From Brachybacterium faecium DSM 4810 (GTDB taxonomy: Bacteria > Actinomycetota > Actinomycetes > Actinomycetales > Dermabacteraceae), in NCBI GenBank assembly GCA_000023405.1, contig CP001643.1:1798001-1862000 (forward strand): a stretch of 64,000 bases of DNA, in the 5' to 3' direction. The first letter of the stretch is position 1; every line of letters begins with the position of its first letter. A program made the position numbers and the translations under genes. Shown in pieces: positions 16,358 through 25,239 of this stretch. The notes beneath the pieces are model-generated. The model was not told the DNA's origin. It saw only the letters and a program-made list of their open reading frames with translations, and made no database searches.

Positions 16358-16363
16358 AGGGTA
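16358..16363 (-). promoter_or_regulatory. -10 box for the riboswitch transcript
   Basis: TACCCT on the minus strand would start transcription near 16351, about 12 bases before the aptamer P1 stem. No convincing -35 hexamer. It lies within 20 bases of the rpe stop codon. Confidence 0.45.
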
Positions 16364-16375
16364 CCCCCGCGGGGT

Positions 16376-17062
16376 TCAGTGCGCGGTGTGACGCTGGGCG
16401 AGTTCGCGCAGGGCGGAGATCTCCTCGGCCGCATCCTGGGCTCGGTAGATCGCGGAGCCGGCCACGAAGATGTTCGCGCCGGCCTCTGCGCAGCGCTCGA
16501 TCGTCTCGCGGCTCACGCCGCCGTCGACCTGGATCGACACCTCGAGGTTCGCCTCGCTGATCGCGGCGCGGGCACGGCGGATCTTGGGCAGCATCGTGTC
16601 CAGGAAGCTCTGCCCGCCGAAACCGGGCTCGACCGTCATGAGCAGCAGCATGTCGAACTCGCCGATGATGTCCAGCAGCGGCTCGACGGCCGTCGCGGGG
16701 CGCAGGGCGACACCGGCCTGGGTGTTCTTGCGGCGCAGGTCGCGGGCGAGCTTCACCGGGGCGCGGGCGGCCTCGAGGTGGAAGGTCACCGAGGCGGCGC
16801 CGGCCTCGGCGTAGGCGGGGGCCTCGTCGTCCGCGTCCTCGATCATCAGGTGGGCGTCGACCGGGATGGCGCTGCGCTCGACGATCTGCTCGACCATCGA
16901 GGCGCCGAAGGTCAGGTTCGGCACGAAGTGGTTGTCCATGACGTCCACGTGGACGCTGTCGGCGGTGGCGATCCGGTCCAGCTCGGTGCCGATGGACATG
17001 AAGTCGGCGTTGAGGATGCTGGGGTGGATGTAGTGGCCGTCGGTGGAGTACGGGGTGTTCAT
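16376..17062 (-). CDS. rpe: Ribulose-phosphate 3-epimerase
   Basis: 228 residues. Interconverts ribulose-5-phosphate and xylulose-5-phosphate in the pentose phosphate pathway. Typical TIM-barrel motifs: HPSILNADF at the start, [17 protein letters not shown] (metal His/Asp), [13 protein letters not shown] and [12 protein letters not shown] near the end. The ATG overlaps the rsmB stop (ATGA). The order priA-fmt-rsmB-rpe is conserved in Actinobacteria, where riboflavin genes often follow; here an FMN-regulated transporter follows instead. Confidence 0.96.
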   Translation of the reverse strand: MNTPYSTDGHYIHPSILNADFMSIGTELDRIATADSVHVDVMDNHFVPNLTFGASMVEQIVERSAIPVDAHLMIEDADDEAPAYAEAGAASVTFHLEAARAPVKLARDLRRKNTQAGVALRPATAVEPLLDIIGEFDMLLLMTVEPGFGGQSFLDTMLPKIRRARAAISEANLEVSIQVDGGVSRETIERCAEAGANIFVAGSAIYRAQDAAEEISALRELAQRHTAH

Positions 17063-18714
17063 GCCGTCGGGGTTCCTTCCTCGGTGGGCTCTGCCGTGGC
17101 GGGCTCGGCCGGGGTGGTCGGCGCCGCGGAGGGCGCGGGCAGCTTGCGCAGCAGGCTGATGTACATCGCGTCGGTCCCGTGCACATGCGGCCACAGCTGC
17201 ACGGCCGGGCCCGCGCCCAGGTCGAGATCCTGCTGCGCGGCGGGGAGCACGCCGGCGCGGACCGCGTCCCGCGCGTCGAGCTGCTCGGCGTCGGTGCGGC
17301 GCTTCATGACGTCGGCGACGATCAGGCGCGTCTCGGCCAGGTGCGGGGAGCAGGTCACGTAGGCGACCACGCCCCCGGGAGCGGCGGCGTCCAGGGCGGA
17401 GGCCAGCAGGTCCCGCTGCAGGCCGCCGAGCTGGCCGATGTCGCCGGGGCTGCGTCGCCACCGGGCCTCGGGGCGGCGTCGCAGGGCGCCCAGGCCCGAG
17501 CAGGGGACATCGGCGAGGACGCGGGAAAAGCGGCCGGGCAGCTCGGCGCCGAGGACGGTGCCGTCGGCGGTGCGGGTCTCGATCTCGCAGCCGGCCTCGC
17601 GCAGGGTGGCCACGGCCCGGTCCACGAGCTCGGTGCGGTGCTCCTGCAGCTCCACCGCCAGCAGATCGGCGTCGTGGTCGATGGTGAGCCCGCCCAGCAG
17701 GGCGGTCTTCCCGCCGGGGCCCGCGCAGAGGTCCAGCCAGTGCGCGTCGTCGCCCTGGACGAGATCGTCCGCGCCGAGCGCGAGGGCGAGGGCGGCGAGC
17801 TGGCTGCCCTCGTCCTGCACGGCGACCCGGCCCTCCTTGACCGGGTCCATGCCCCCGGGATCGCCCGCGGGCCAGGAGGCGCCGAAGATGCTCAGGTGGC
17901 CCTGGCTCGCGCCGTGGTCGATGAGCTCGTCGAGGTCGGTGAGGCCCGGCCGCATCACGAGCGACACCGCCGGGGCGGCGTTCTGCGCGGCGAGCAGCTC
18001 GTCGATCTCCTCGCGGGAGCGGCCGTGCCCGGCCAGCGCGTCGGTGAGGGCGCGGACCACCCAGCGCGGGTGCGAGTGGACGACGGCGAGGTGCCCGGTG
18101 GGGTCCTGGTCGCGGTCCGGGGCGACCTCGGCGATCCATTGCGGGAGATCCTTCTCCCCCACGCGGCGCAGCACGGCGTTGACGAAGCTGGCGCCGCCGG
18201 CACCCACCTCGGCGCGGGCCAGGGCGACCGTCTCGGAGGTGGCGGCGTGCGGGGCCACGCTCATGTCCAGCAGCTGATAGGCGCCCAGCCGCAGCACGTC
18301 CCGCAGCGCGGGGTCCACCTCCTCCAGCGGACGGTCCACGCAGGCGGTGAGGATCGCGTCGAGGCGACCCTGCGCACGCAGCGAGCCGTAGAACAGCTCG
18401 GTGGTGAACGCCGCGTCGCGCCCGGAGACGCGGTGGCTGCGCAGCAGGCGGGGCAGGACGAGGTTCGCGTAGGAGTCCTCCTCGCGCACCAGGCGCAGGC
18501 CCTCGAGGGCGACCTGTCGGGACGGGGTGGAGCGGCGGGAGCGCTCGGCCGGGCGGGAGGCCGAGTGGCCGCGGCGCGGACCGCCGTGGCCGCGGGAGCC
18601 GGAGCGGGTGCGGCCCTGCTCGTCACGGGGGCGGCCGTCGCGGCGGTCGTCCCGTCGGCCGCGGTCCGGGGTGTGGCGTCCGCGGTCCCGGCTGCCTCGT
18701 CGCTCGTCGCTCAT
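17059..18714 (-). CDS. rsmB: 16S rRNA m5C methyltransferase RsmB/Fmu
   Basis: 551 residues. Layout: an Arg/Gly/Asp-rich N-terminal tail of about 60 residues, an NusB-like RNA-binding domain ([12 protein letters not shown] to about 210), then the SAM-dependent methyltransferase domain with [22 protein letters not shown] (first Cys) and VAYVTCSPH (catalytic Cys). The family methylates C967 of 16S rRNA. The C-terminal end is Pro/Thr/Ala-rich. Start overlaps fmt and stop overlaps rpe, each by four bases. The basic tail is longer than in enteric homologues. Confidence 0.94.
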   Translation of the reverse strand: MSDERRGSRDRGRHTPDRGRRDDRRDGRPRDEQGRTRSGSRGHGGPRRGHSASRPAERSRRSTPSRQVALEGLRLVREEDSYANLVLPRLLRSHRVSGRDAAFTTELFYGSLRAQGRLDAILTACVDRPLEEVDPALRDVLRLGAYQLLDMSVAPHAATSETVALARAEVGAGGASFVNAVLRRVGEKDLPQWIAEVAPDRDQDPTGHLAVVHSHPRWVVRALTDALAGHGRSREEIDELLAAQNAAPAVSLVMRPGLTDLDELIDHGASQGHLSIFGASWPAGDPGGMDPVKEGRVAVQDEGSQLAALALALGADDLVQGDDAHWLDLCAGPGGKTALLGGLTIDHDADLLAVELQEHRTELVDRAVATLREAGCEIETRTADGTVLGAELPGRFSRVLADVPCSGLGALRRRPEARWRRSPGDIGQLGGLQRDLLASALDAAAPGGVVAYVTCSPHLAETRLIVADVMKRRTDAEQLDARDAVRAGVLPAAQQDLDLGAGPAVQLWPHVHGTDAMYISLLRKLPAPSAAPTTPAEPATAEPTEEGTPTA

Positions 18715-19664
18715 GCGCGTTCTCCGTCCTGCTGGTCACTGCTGAATGAGGCGTTCTCCGCGAGGTTCGCGCCGCGGGCCCAGTCCGCGGCGCGCATGGG
18801 CCGCTTCCCGGCGGGGGCGAGCGTGGAGATCGCGATGGCGTCGGTGCCGGTGCCCACGAGCACCTGGCGCCGCCCCGCGGCGATCCGACCGGGCGGCAGC
18901 GCCGTGGGCTCGGCGGCGGCCTCGACGCCGAGGATCTTGGTCCGGGCGCCGTCCAGCAGCGTCCAGGCGCCGGGCTGCGGGCTCATGCCGCGGATGTGGG
19001 CGCGGACCTGCTCGGCCGGCAGGGACCAGTCGATCCGTGCCTCGGCGGTGGTGAGCTTGGCGGCGTGCGTGGCGCGGTCGTGGTCCTGAGGGGTGAGGCC
19101 GGCGGTGCCGTCCTCGAGGGCATCGAGCGCGCCCAGGAGCACCGCGGCCCCCTCGATCGCCATCCGCTCCAGCAGCTCGCCGGAGGTCTCGAACGGACCG
19201 ATCGTGGTCGGCGCGATGGTGAGGAGGTCGCCGGTGTCCAGGCCCTTCTCGATCCGGAACACGCTCATCCCGGTCTGCTCCTGCCCGGCGAGCACTGCGC
19301 GCTGGACGGGGGCGGCGCCCCGCCAGGCGGGCAGCAGCGAGAAGTGGAGGTTCACCCAGCCGTGGCGCGGGATGTCGAGCGCCGCAGGGGGGATCAGGTT
19401 CCCGTAGGCGACCACCGGCGCGGCGTCGGGCGCGAGGTCGCGGATCTGCTGCTGGACGGTCTCGTCACGCAGCGTGGAGGGGGTCAGCACCGGCACCCCG
19501 GCCTCGAGGGCGAGGGCCTTGACGGGGCTGGGGCGCAGCTTCCTGCCGCGCCCGGAGGGGGCGTCGGGGCGGGTGAGCACCCCCACCACCTCGTGGTGCG
19601 AGTCGAGCAGGGTGCGCAGGGAGGGCAGGGCGGCGTCGGGGGTGCCGGCGAAGAGCAGTCGCAT
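18711..19664 (-). CDS. fmt: Methionyl-tRNA formyltransferase
   Basis: 317 residues. Formylates initiator Met-tRNA with 10-formyl-tetrahydrofolate. The N-terminus MRLLFAGTPDAALPSL, the catalytic region HFSLLPAWRGAAPVQRA and the C-terminal OB-type domain (PPGRIAAGRRQVLVGTG) identify it. The frame runs upstream without a stop, but ATG at 19664 matches homologues exactly. A TAGACT box ends ten bases before it, giving a leader of only a few bases. Its stop overlaps the rsmB start. PriA ends 119 bases upstream. Confidence 0.96.
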   Translation of the reverse strand: MRLLFAGTPDAALPSLRTLLDSHHEVVGVLTRPDAPSGRGRKLRPSPVKALALEAGVPVLTPSTLRDETVQQQIRDLAPDAAPVVAYGNLIPPAALDIPRHGWVNLHFSLLPAWRGAAPVQRAVLAGQEQTGMSVFRIEKGLDTGDLLTIAPTTIGPFETSGELLERMAIEGAAVLLGALDALEDGTAGLTPQDHDRATHAAKLTTAEARIDWSLPAEQVRAHIRGMSPQPGAWTLLDGARTKILGVEAAAEPTALPPGRIAAGRRQVLVGTGTDAIAISTLAPAGKRPMRAADWARGANLAENASFSSDQQDGERA

Positions 19665-19783
19665 GATGTCTCCGAGTCTACGGTGGCCGCTCGGTGCCCG
19701 GCAGGGACGCGGCGGCCGGGTCGGCGGCAGGCGAGGCCGTGGTGCGGGACGTCTCACAACGGGCGGCCCCGGCGCGGGAGCGG

Positions 19784-22066
19784 TCAGAACACGTCCGGGG
19801 GATCCAGCCGCACCCGGAGCGAGCCCTTCGCCTTGCGGGCGCTGCGCGCGGCGACGCCGGCGCGCAGCGCGCCGGCGAGCTCACGGGAGCGGGAGGGTTC
19901 CAGTCGCACCACGGCCCGCGCCCGGCCGGCCGCCTCGGGGCCCTCGAGATCGACGGGCCCGAACACGGCGGTGCCGTCCGGCAGCTCGACGGTCTCCAGG
20001 AAGGTGCGGCAGGCCTCGCGGTCGCCGACGACCTCCGCGACGCGGGAGAAGGGCGGCAGGTCCAGCTCGCGGCGGTCCTCCAGCACCCGGTCGAGGAAGA
20101 AGGTGGAGCGATGGGCCACGAGGTCACGGATCGCGGGGAGCGTCGCGGTGCCGACCACGAGCACCTCCCCGCCGTCGTCGGCGCTGCGCACCAGCGCGAT
20201 GGCGTTGCGCCAGCGGCGGATCGCCTCGACGTCCGCGTCGAAGGCGGCGCGGCCCAACATCGCGTCCGCGTCGAGCAGGAGGCACGCGGCGTAGCGGTGC
20301 GCCGGGGCAGGCTCCGCCCCCGGGGTGGCGACGATGAGGGCATGGTCGGGCACGTCGGCGTCCTCGAGAGCGCCGTGCGCTCCGCCGGCGACCTTGAGCG
20401 GCACGTGGGGGAAGGCGCGGTGCAGCTCCTCGGCGGTGCGGGCGGAGCCGATCACCATGGCGCGCACCTGGGTGCGGTCGCACTCCGGGCATCGGTAGCC
20501 GTCCTCGCGGCGCCCGCACACCCGGCAGTGCAGCGGGCCGCCGCGTCCCGCCTGGGAGAGCGGGGCCGCGCACTGCGGGCACTGGGCGCGAGTGCCGCAG
20601 AAGGTGCAGGCGATCGCGGGGGCGTAGCCCGTGCGGGGCACCTGGACCAGCACGGGGCCGCGTTCGAGGCCGCGGCGCAGCACCCGCATCGCCTCCTGCG
20701 GGACCCGGGAGCGGCCCGAGGGGCCCTCGCGGTCGCGCAGGTACTGGTCCATCGCGACGATGTGAGGGCGCACGGCGGTGACCGGTGCCGGCACGGGATC
20801 GAGGCGGGCGAGGTACCCGGCCCCGACCAGGGCATGCAGGGGGACGGAGTCGCTCGCGGAGAGGAACAGCAGCGCGCACCGCTCCTCGGCGGAGCGGCAC
20901 TGCAGCACGGTGCGGGTGTGGGGGTACGGGGCGCGGGGCTCCTCGAGGAGGTCGTCGGCCTCGTCCCAGCAGATGGCCAGGGCGAGGTTCCTCACCGGGG
21001 CGAAGGCCGCGGAGCGGTTGCCGAGCACCACGCGGGTGGCGCCGCGCAGGATCCGACGGAAGGTGCGATAGCGCTTCTCGGGCCCTTCCGTGCCGGCGAG
21101 GACCTCGTGCGCGATGCCGCGGTCCTCGAGCACGCGGGACATGCGGGCGACGTCGCGCTGGTCCGGCGCGATCACGAGGGCGCCGAGCGCCGGGTCGAGA
21201 TCGCTGATCGCATCGGCGGCGACCGTGGTCCAGGTGTCGGCCGCGTCGAGGGTGAGCGTCGCGCGAGGCACCGGCCCGGTGGCGCTGCCGGCGCGGGAGA
21301 GCAGCGCGGCGAGGCCGGGATAGCGGTCCCCGGGGCGCGGCGCGGGCGGGGCGGCGTCCTCGGGCGGAGCGGCGTCCTCGGGCGGGGAGGCGTCCTGGGC
21401 GGGCGGCGAGGGGTCGACGGCGGGGGCGGACGGGGCCTCGGCGGCGCGCTCGGCCTCCTCCGCCTCCGCGGTGCGCTCGGCGTCCTTCGCCTCGGCGGCG
21501 CGATCGGACTTCTCCGCGCGGGCGTGGCGCGGGGGCAGCGCGAGGCGCAGCACGTCCCCCACGGTGCCCGCGCAGCGCTCGGCCACGTCCTCGCACGCGC
21601 GCATCAGCGCGGGCGGGACCACGACGTCGTCGGAGACGAGCCGGTGCAGGGGCGCCAGCGGGCGATCCGTGGTGGGTTCGGCGTGGCGGGCGAGGACGAT
21701 GCCCTCGGTGTCCTTGCCGGAGAACCGCACACGCACCCGCATGCCCGGGCCCGCCGCGGCGGTCTCGGGGGTGACGGCGTACTCGAACGGCCGGTCCAGG
21801 TGGGGCAGCACGCCCACCAGGCGCACGCTCGCCACCGGCAGCTCGTCGACCACCTCGAAGCCCGCGGTGGTGCGCAGGCCGGAATCCCGGGTCGCGGCGG
21901 CGCGCCCCGGGTCGCTCGGCGCGGCGGCCGGAGGGGAGGGTTCGGGAACAGGAACGGCGGGGGCCGCGAAGAGAGGTGCCTGGCCGTCGGCCGGATCTCC
22001 CGCGTGCTCCCCCGCCGTCCCCTCGGCGGACCTGCTCAGCGCTTGTGCACCGCCACCAGGTCGCAC
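19784..22066 (-). CDS. priA: PriA-like primosomal protein without a Walker A motif
   Basis: 760 residues. Contains the PriA DNA-binding domain (VRLVGVLPHLDRPFEYAV), a degenerate helicase core and the eight-cysteine zinc region (CTFC, CPQC, CRVC, CPEC between residues about 510 and 560). The expected GxGKT motif is replaced by a sequence around TLDAADTWTTV, while a Walker-B-like WDEAD remains. Loss of the helicase motif is known for actinobacterial PriA, which may serve as a structural primosome factor. An Ala/Glu/Pro-rich linker occupies about residues 180-240. The start is uncertain: the GTG at 22066 overlaps the preceding FKBP gene by 31 bases and lacks a clear ribosome site. Confidence 0.88.
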   Translation of the reverse strand: MRPGGGAQALSRSAEGTAGEHAGDPADGQAPLFAAPAVPVPEPSPPAAAPSDPGRAAATRDSGLRTTAGFEVVDELPVASVRLVGVLPHLDRPFEYAVTPETAAAGPGMRVRVRFSGKDTEGIVLARHAEPTTDRPLAPLHRLVSDDVVVPPALMRACEDVAERCAGTVGDVLRLALPPRHARAEKSDRAAEAKDAERTAEAEEAERAAEAPSAPAVDPSPPAQDASPPEDAAPPEDAAPPAPRPGDRYPGLAALLSRAGSATGPVPRATLTLDAADTWTTVAADAISDLDPALGALVIAPDQRDVARMSRVLEDRGIAHEVLAGTEGPEKRYRTFRRILRGATRVVLGNRSAAFAPVRNLALAICWDEADDLLEEPRAPYPHTRTVLQCRSAEERCALLFLSASDSVPLHALVGAGYLARLDPVPAPVTAVRPHIVAMDQYLRDREGPSGRSRVPQEAMRVLRRGLERGPVLVQVPRTGYAPAIACTFCGTRAQCPQCAAPLSQAGRGGPLHCRVCGRREDGYRCPECDRTQVRAMVIGSARTAEELHRAFPHVPLKVAGGAHGALEDADVPDHALIVATPGAEPAPAHRYAACLLLDADAMLGRAAFDADVEAIRRWRNAIALVRSADDGGEVLVVGTATLPAIRDLVAHRSTFFLDRVLEDRRELDLPPFSRVAEVVGDREACRTFLETVELPDGTAVFGPVDLEGPEAAGRARAVVRLEPSRSRELAGALRAGVAARSARKAKGSLRVRLDPPDVF

Positions 22067-22419
22067 ACGAAGATCAGCGATTCGCCGGGGGCGATGACCG
22101 GCGGCGCGCCGTGGTCGCCGTAGGCGAGGGCGGCGGGGATCTCGAGCCGGCGGCGACCGCCGACCTTCATACCCTGCACACCGTCATCCCAGCCGGAGAT
22201 GACCTGGCCCACGCCGAGCTGGAAGCGCAGCGGCTCGCCGCGGTCCCAGGAGGCGTCGAACTGCTCGCCGGTGGAGTGGGAGACGCCCACGTAGTGCACG
22301 TCGACGACGTCGCCGCGGCCGGCCTGCTCTCCGTCGCCGACGATCTCGTCGGTGCTGACCAGCTCGGTGGGCGCGGGGCCCTCGGGGTGCTCGATCTCGG
22401 GCTTGCTGCGATCGTTCAT
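22036..22419 (-). CDS. FKBP-type peptidyl-prolyl cis-trans isomerase (cytoplasmic)
   Basis: 127 residues: a short polar N-terminus then one complete FKBP domain (DVVDVHYVGVSHSTGEQFDASW, VISGWDDGVQGMKVGGRRRLEIP, LAYGD, LIFVCDLVAVH; motifs quoted in parts). No signal peptide, so it acts in the cytoplasm on proline-limited folding. GGAGGA lies upstream of the ATG. It is followed by priA with a short overlap and preceded at 98 bases by a second, exported FKBP gene in the same direction. Confidence 0.94.
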   Translation of the reverse strand: MNDRSKPEIEHPEGPAPTELVSTDEIVGDGEQAGRGDVVDVHYVGVSHSTGEQFDASWDRGEPLRFQLGVGQVISGWDDGVQGMKVGGRRRLEIPAALAYGDHGAPPVIAPGESLIFVCDLVAVHKR

Positions 22420-22516
22420 GCGGGGTCCTCCAGTGGGGTGGTGCGGTGGAATCGGTGCGGGCGGTCAGTGCCTCGGTGCGAGGAGCCGGGCCGGCGGTCC
22501 GGGACGGGGACCGGCC

Positions 22517-23458
22517 TCACTCCCCCGCAGGCGCGGCGTCGAGGATGTCGACGACGAACACCAGCGTCTCATCTGCGAGCTCGCCCTGGTCGTAGGCCTC
22601 GCCGGGCGGGATCACGAGCATCACCTGGGAGCCGACGGCCAGGTCCAGGAGGTTCTCGTCCCAGCCCTGGATCACCTGCCCCTCGCCCTGGACGAAGGAG
22701 AACGGGGCGCCGCGCTCCCAGGAGGAGTCGAACGGGGAGCCGTCGGACCACTTCCAGCCCGTGTAGTGCATGGTGAGGTAGTCGCCGCTGCGGGTCGTCT
22801 CGCCGGTGCCCACGAGCAGCTCCTCGCGCACGGTGGCGGTGGGGGCCTCGCCCTCCGGCGGCGCGTCCAGCGCCGGGGCGCCGTCCTCGTCGAGGGTCAC
22901 GGCGGGGAACGTGCCGGAGGGGCTGCCCGGCTCCCCCTCGGCCCGCAGCGGGGAGACGACGCGATCCACATCGGCGACCTGGAGCAGCGCGTAGGCCTGG
23001 CCGTCGTTGCCCTGCTGCCAGCCGGCCATCATGAAGCGGGAGCCGACGGCCATCGAGGTGAACACGTCGAAGGCGGCCTGTCCGATGCTGTCCGCGGTGA
23101 CCTGGACGCCGCCGGCCGGTCCGCCCTGCCACCAGGACTGCAGCGTCTCGCCCGAGGAGGCGTCCACGTACATGTGGCGCCAGATCACGGTGTCGCCCTC
23201 GGCGATGGTGTCGCCGTCGCCGGTGACCACCACCTCCGCCGCGGCGGAGGTGATCTCGAGCGGGGCGCTGAACTCGACCGTCGGCTCCGCGCCGAGGTCC
23301 TCGCTGACGGTGACGCCGGCCAGGGCGTCGCCGCCGCCGTCCGAGGCGCCGCCCGCGTCGGAGGCTCCGCTGCCGTCGCCGTCGTCGGTGCAGGCGGCGA
23401 GGCCGATGGCGGCGGTCGCGGCGAGGGCGGTGGTCAGCAGCGTGCGGCGGCGGATCAA
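22517..23458 (-). CDS. Exported FKBP-type isomerase lipoprotein
   Basis: 313 residues. Signal peptide RRRTLLTTALAATAAIGLAAC ends in a lipobox (LAAC) and begins with a twin-arginine-like RRRTLL, so Tat export is conceivable. A Ser/Gly/Asp-rich linker follows. The C-terminal about 110 residues form a full FKBP domain (YLTMHYTGWKWSDGSPFDSSW, VIQGWDENLLDLAVGSQ). The region before it (VIWRHMYVDASSGETLQSW, FTSMAVGSRFMMAG) looks like a second, degraded FKBP domain. I prefer the TTG at 23458, which has GAAAGG upstream and places the signal peptide at the N-terminus; a GTG at 23497 is the alternative. Lnt in this window would acylate it. Confidence 0.88.
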   Translation of the reverse strand: MIRRRTLLTTALAATAAIGLAACTDDGDGSGASDAGGASDGGGDALAGVTVSEDLGAEPTVEFSAPLEITSAAAEVVVTGDGDTIAEGDTVIWRHMYVDASSGETLQSWWQGGPAGGVQVTADSIGQAAFDVFTSMAVGSRFMMAGWQQGNDGQAYALLQVADVDRVVSPLRAEGEPGSPSGTFPAVTLDEDGAPALDAPPEGEAPTATVREELLVGTGETTRSGDYLTMHYTGWKWSDGSPFDSSWERGAPFSFVQGEGQVIQGWDENLLDLAVGSQVMLVIPPGEAYDQGELADETLVFVVDILDAAPAGE

Positions 23459-23614
23459 AGGGAGGCCTTTCGGATCGGTGGCCCCGGGGCGGAGCACGGC
23501 ACCAGGGTACGGGGCGGGAGGTGAGCGTTCCCGGGATGTCGCGGAGTGCTCGGCGGGATGTGGCCGAGGACTCAGCGCGCTGCCCGGGCGGAGGGTCGCT
23601 CCGGCGGAGGCCGC

Positions 23615-25036
23615 TCAGGCGAAGGGCGGCGGTGACTCCGGTGCACCGGCCGCGGAGGCGCGGATCTCCTCCAGCAGGGCGTCGACGGCGGGCAGCTCGG
23701 TCGCGAAGGGGTCCAGCACCTGCACCGGCATCGCCCCGGGGCGGGTCAGCCGCAGCGTGGTCCAGTCCACGACGTGGTCCACGCCGTGCTCCTGGGCCGC
23801 GGTGACCACCTGGCCGCGCAGATGCGCGCGGGTCGTGGTGGGGGCGGTGGTGCGGGCCCGCTCGATCCGCTGCTCGTCGAGCACCTGGGGCGCGAGTCCC
23901 CGGCGCTGCAGGGCGGCGAAGACGCTCTGGGTGGGGTCGATGTCGTGGTAGGCGAGGTCGAGGCGCTCGATCGCGGGATCGCCGAGGTCCACGCCGCGCC
24001 GCTCGGCGACCTGGTGGAAGAGCCGTTCCTTGATCGCCCAGTCGAGGTGGGTCGCGGCCCAGGAGCGATCACCGGTGCGGACCGCGTCGATGCCCCGCTG
24101 CCAGGTCTCCAGCACATCCTGCTCGGACTCGTCGGCGAACTCGGTGACGTGGTCGAGCCAGCGCTGCTGCACCTCGATCGCGGTGGTGGTGCCGCCGTCC
24201 GCGGTGGGGATCGCCGTGGTGCCGGTGAGGTCCCGGGCGACCGCGCGGATCGCGGCGATGTCGTCGTGCAGAGCGAGCTCCGGCAGGGCGCGGCCGGATT
24301 CGATCGCGCGCAGCACCAGGTCCGTGGTCGCGAAGCGGAGGTGGGTGGAGACCTCGCTCATCGTGGAATCGCCGACGATGACGTGCAGGCGGCGGAACCG
24401 GGTGGGATCGCCGTGCGGCTCGTCCCGGGTGTTGATGATCGGTCGGGTGCGGGTGGTGGCCGAGGAGACCGCCTCCCACATGTGGTCGCTGCGGCGGGAG
24501 AAGACGAACTGCGCCGGGCCGGCCTCCTGCTCGGGGGCGCCGTCGGCGGGGGCGGGGCGCACCACTCCCCCGGCCCCCGTGACGATCTGGCGCGTCACCA
24601 GGAAGGGCAGCAGATAGCGCGGCAGCCGGGTGAACTCGCCGCGACGGTCCACGAGATAGTTCTCGTGCGAGCCGAAGGCGTTGCCGGCGGAGTCGACGTT
24701 GTTCTTCAGCAGGTGGATGCGGGCGTCCTGGCCATCCGCGGCGAGGCGCTCCGTGGCCTCCGCCGCGAGCTCCGCGAACATCCGGTCCCCGGCACGGTCC
24801 TGGGCGACCAGCTCCCACCAGTCGTCGCACTCGGCGGTCGCGTACTCGGGGTGGGAGCCGACGTCGAGGTAGAGGCGGGCGGCGTTCCGCAGGAACACGT
24901 TCGAGGAGCGTCCCATCGCCACGACCGGGCGGAACAGCTCGCGGGCCGCGGCCTCCGGCTCGAGCGCGCGCGAGCCGTCGGCCCGCACGCACACCAGCCC
25001 GTATTCGGTCTCCAGACCTCCCACGCGACGCTTCAT
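23615..25036 (-). CDS. pafA: Pup-protein ligase PafA
   Basis: 473 residues. Ligates the C-terminal glutamate of Pup to lysines of target proteins using ATP. Glutamine-synthetase-like features: GLETEYGLV with Glu9 and the base-region LYLDVGSHPEYATAECD with Asp58, then LLKNNVDSAGNAFGSHENYL, and [23 protein letters not shown]. Length and all motifs are normal. Pup lies four bases upstream. No prcB or prcA gene is present between pup and pafA, unlike mycobacteria. pafBC, often next to pafA, lies 11 kb downstream. Confidence 0.97.
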   Translation of the reverse strand: MKRRVGGLETEYGLVCVRADGSRALEPEAAARELFRPVVAMGRSSNVFLRNAARLYLDVGSHPEYATAECDDWWELVAQDRAGDRMFAELAAEATERLAADGQDARIHLLKNNVDSAGNAFGSHENYLVDRRGEFTRLPRYLLPFLVTRQIVTGAGGVVRPAPADGAPEQEAGPAQFVFSRRSDHMWEAVSSATTRTRPIINTRDEPHGDPTRFRRLHVIVGDSTMSEVSTHLRFATTDLVLRAIESGRALPELALHDDIAAIRAVARDLTGTTAIPTADGGTTTAIEVQQRWLDHVTEFADESEQDVLETWQRGIDAVRTGDRSWAATHLDWAIKERLFHQVAERRGVDLGDPAIERLDLAYHDIDPTQSVFAALQRRGLAPQVLDEQRIERARTTAPTTTRAHLRGQVVTAAQEHGVDHVVDWTTLRLTRPGAMPVQVLDPFATELPAVDALLEEIRASAAGAPESPPPFA

Positions 25037-25040
25037 CGGG

Positions 25041-25229
25041 TCACTGGCCGCCCTTCTGCACGAAGGAGCGCACGAAGGTCTCGGCGTTCGACTCGAGGAC
25101 CGAGTCGATCTCGTCGAGCAGGTCGTCCGCCGCCTGGGCGGAGGCGAAGGTCTGGCCGCCGGTGACGGCCTCGGGGTCGTTCCCGTCCTCGGCTCCGGGG
25201 CCGGGGGCGTTCAGGGACTGCTGGGACAT
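25041..25229 (-). CDS. pup: Prokaryotic ubiquitin-like protein Pup
   Basis: 62 residues, acidic, low in order-promoting residues. The C-terminal half LLDEIDSVLESNAETFVRSFVQ is the ARC-binding helix, followed by KGGQ. The terminal Gln means Dop must deamidate it to Glu before ligation by PafA. Spacing is four bases to pafA and ten bases to the dop stop, so the three genes form one unit. The locus lacks proteasome subunits, so pupylated proteins are probably unfolded by ARC or depupylated rather than degraded by a 20S core encoded here. Confidence 0.97.
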   Translation of the reverse strand: MSQQSLNAPGPGAEDGNDPEAVTGGQTFASAQAADDLLDEIDSVLESNAETFVRSFVQKGGQ

Positions 25230-25239
25230 GGTGTCCTCC

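Noticed and set aside
25037..25239. prcB/prcA or fragments between pafA and pup/dop
   Set aside because: Only four and ten bases separate the genes; there is no room for remnants.
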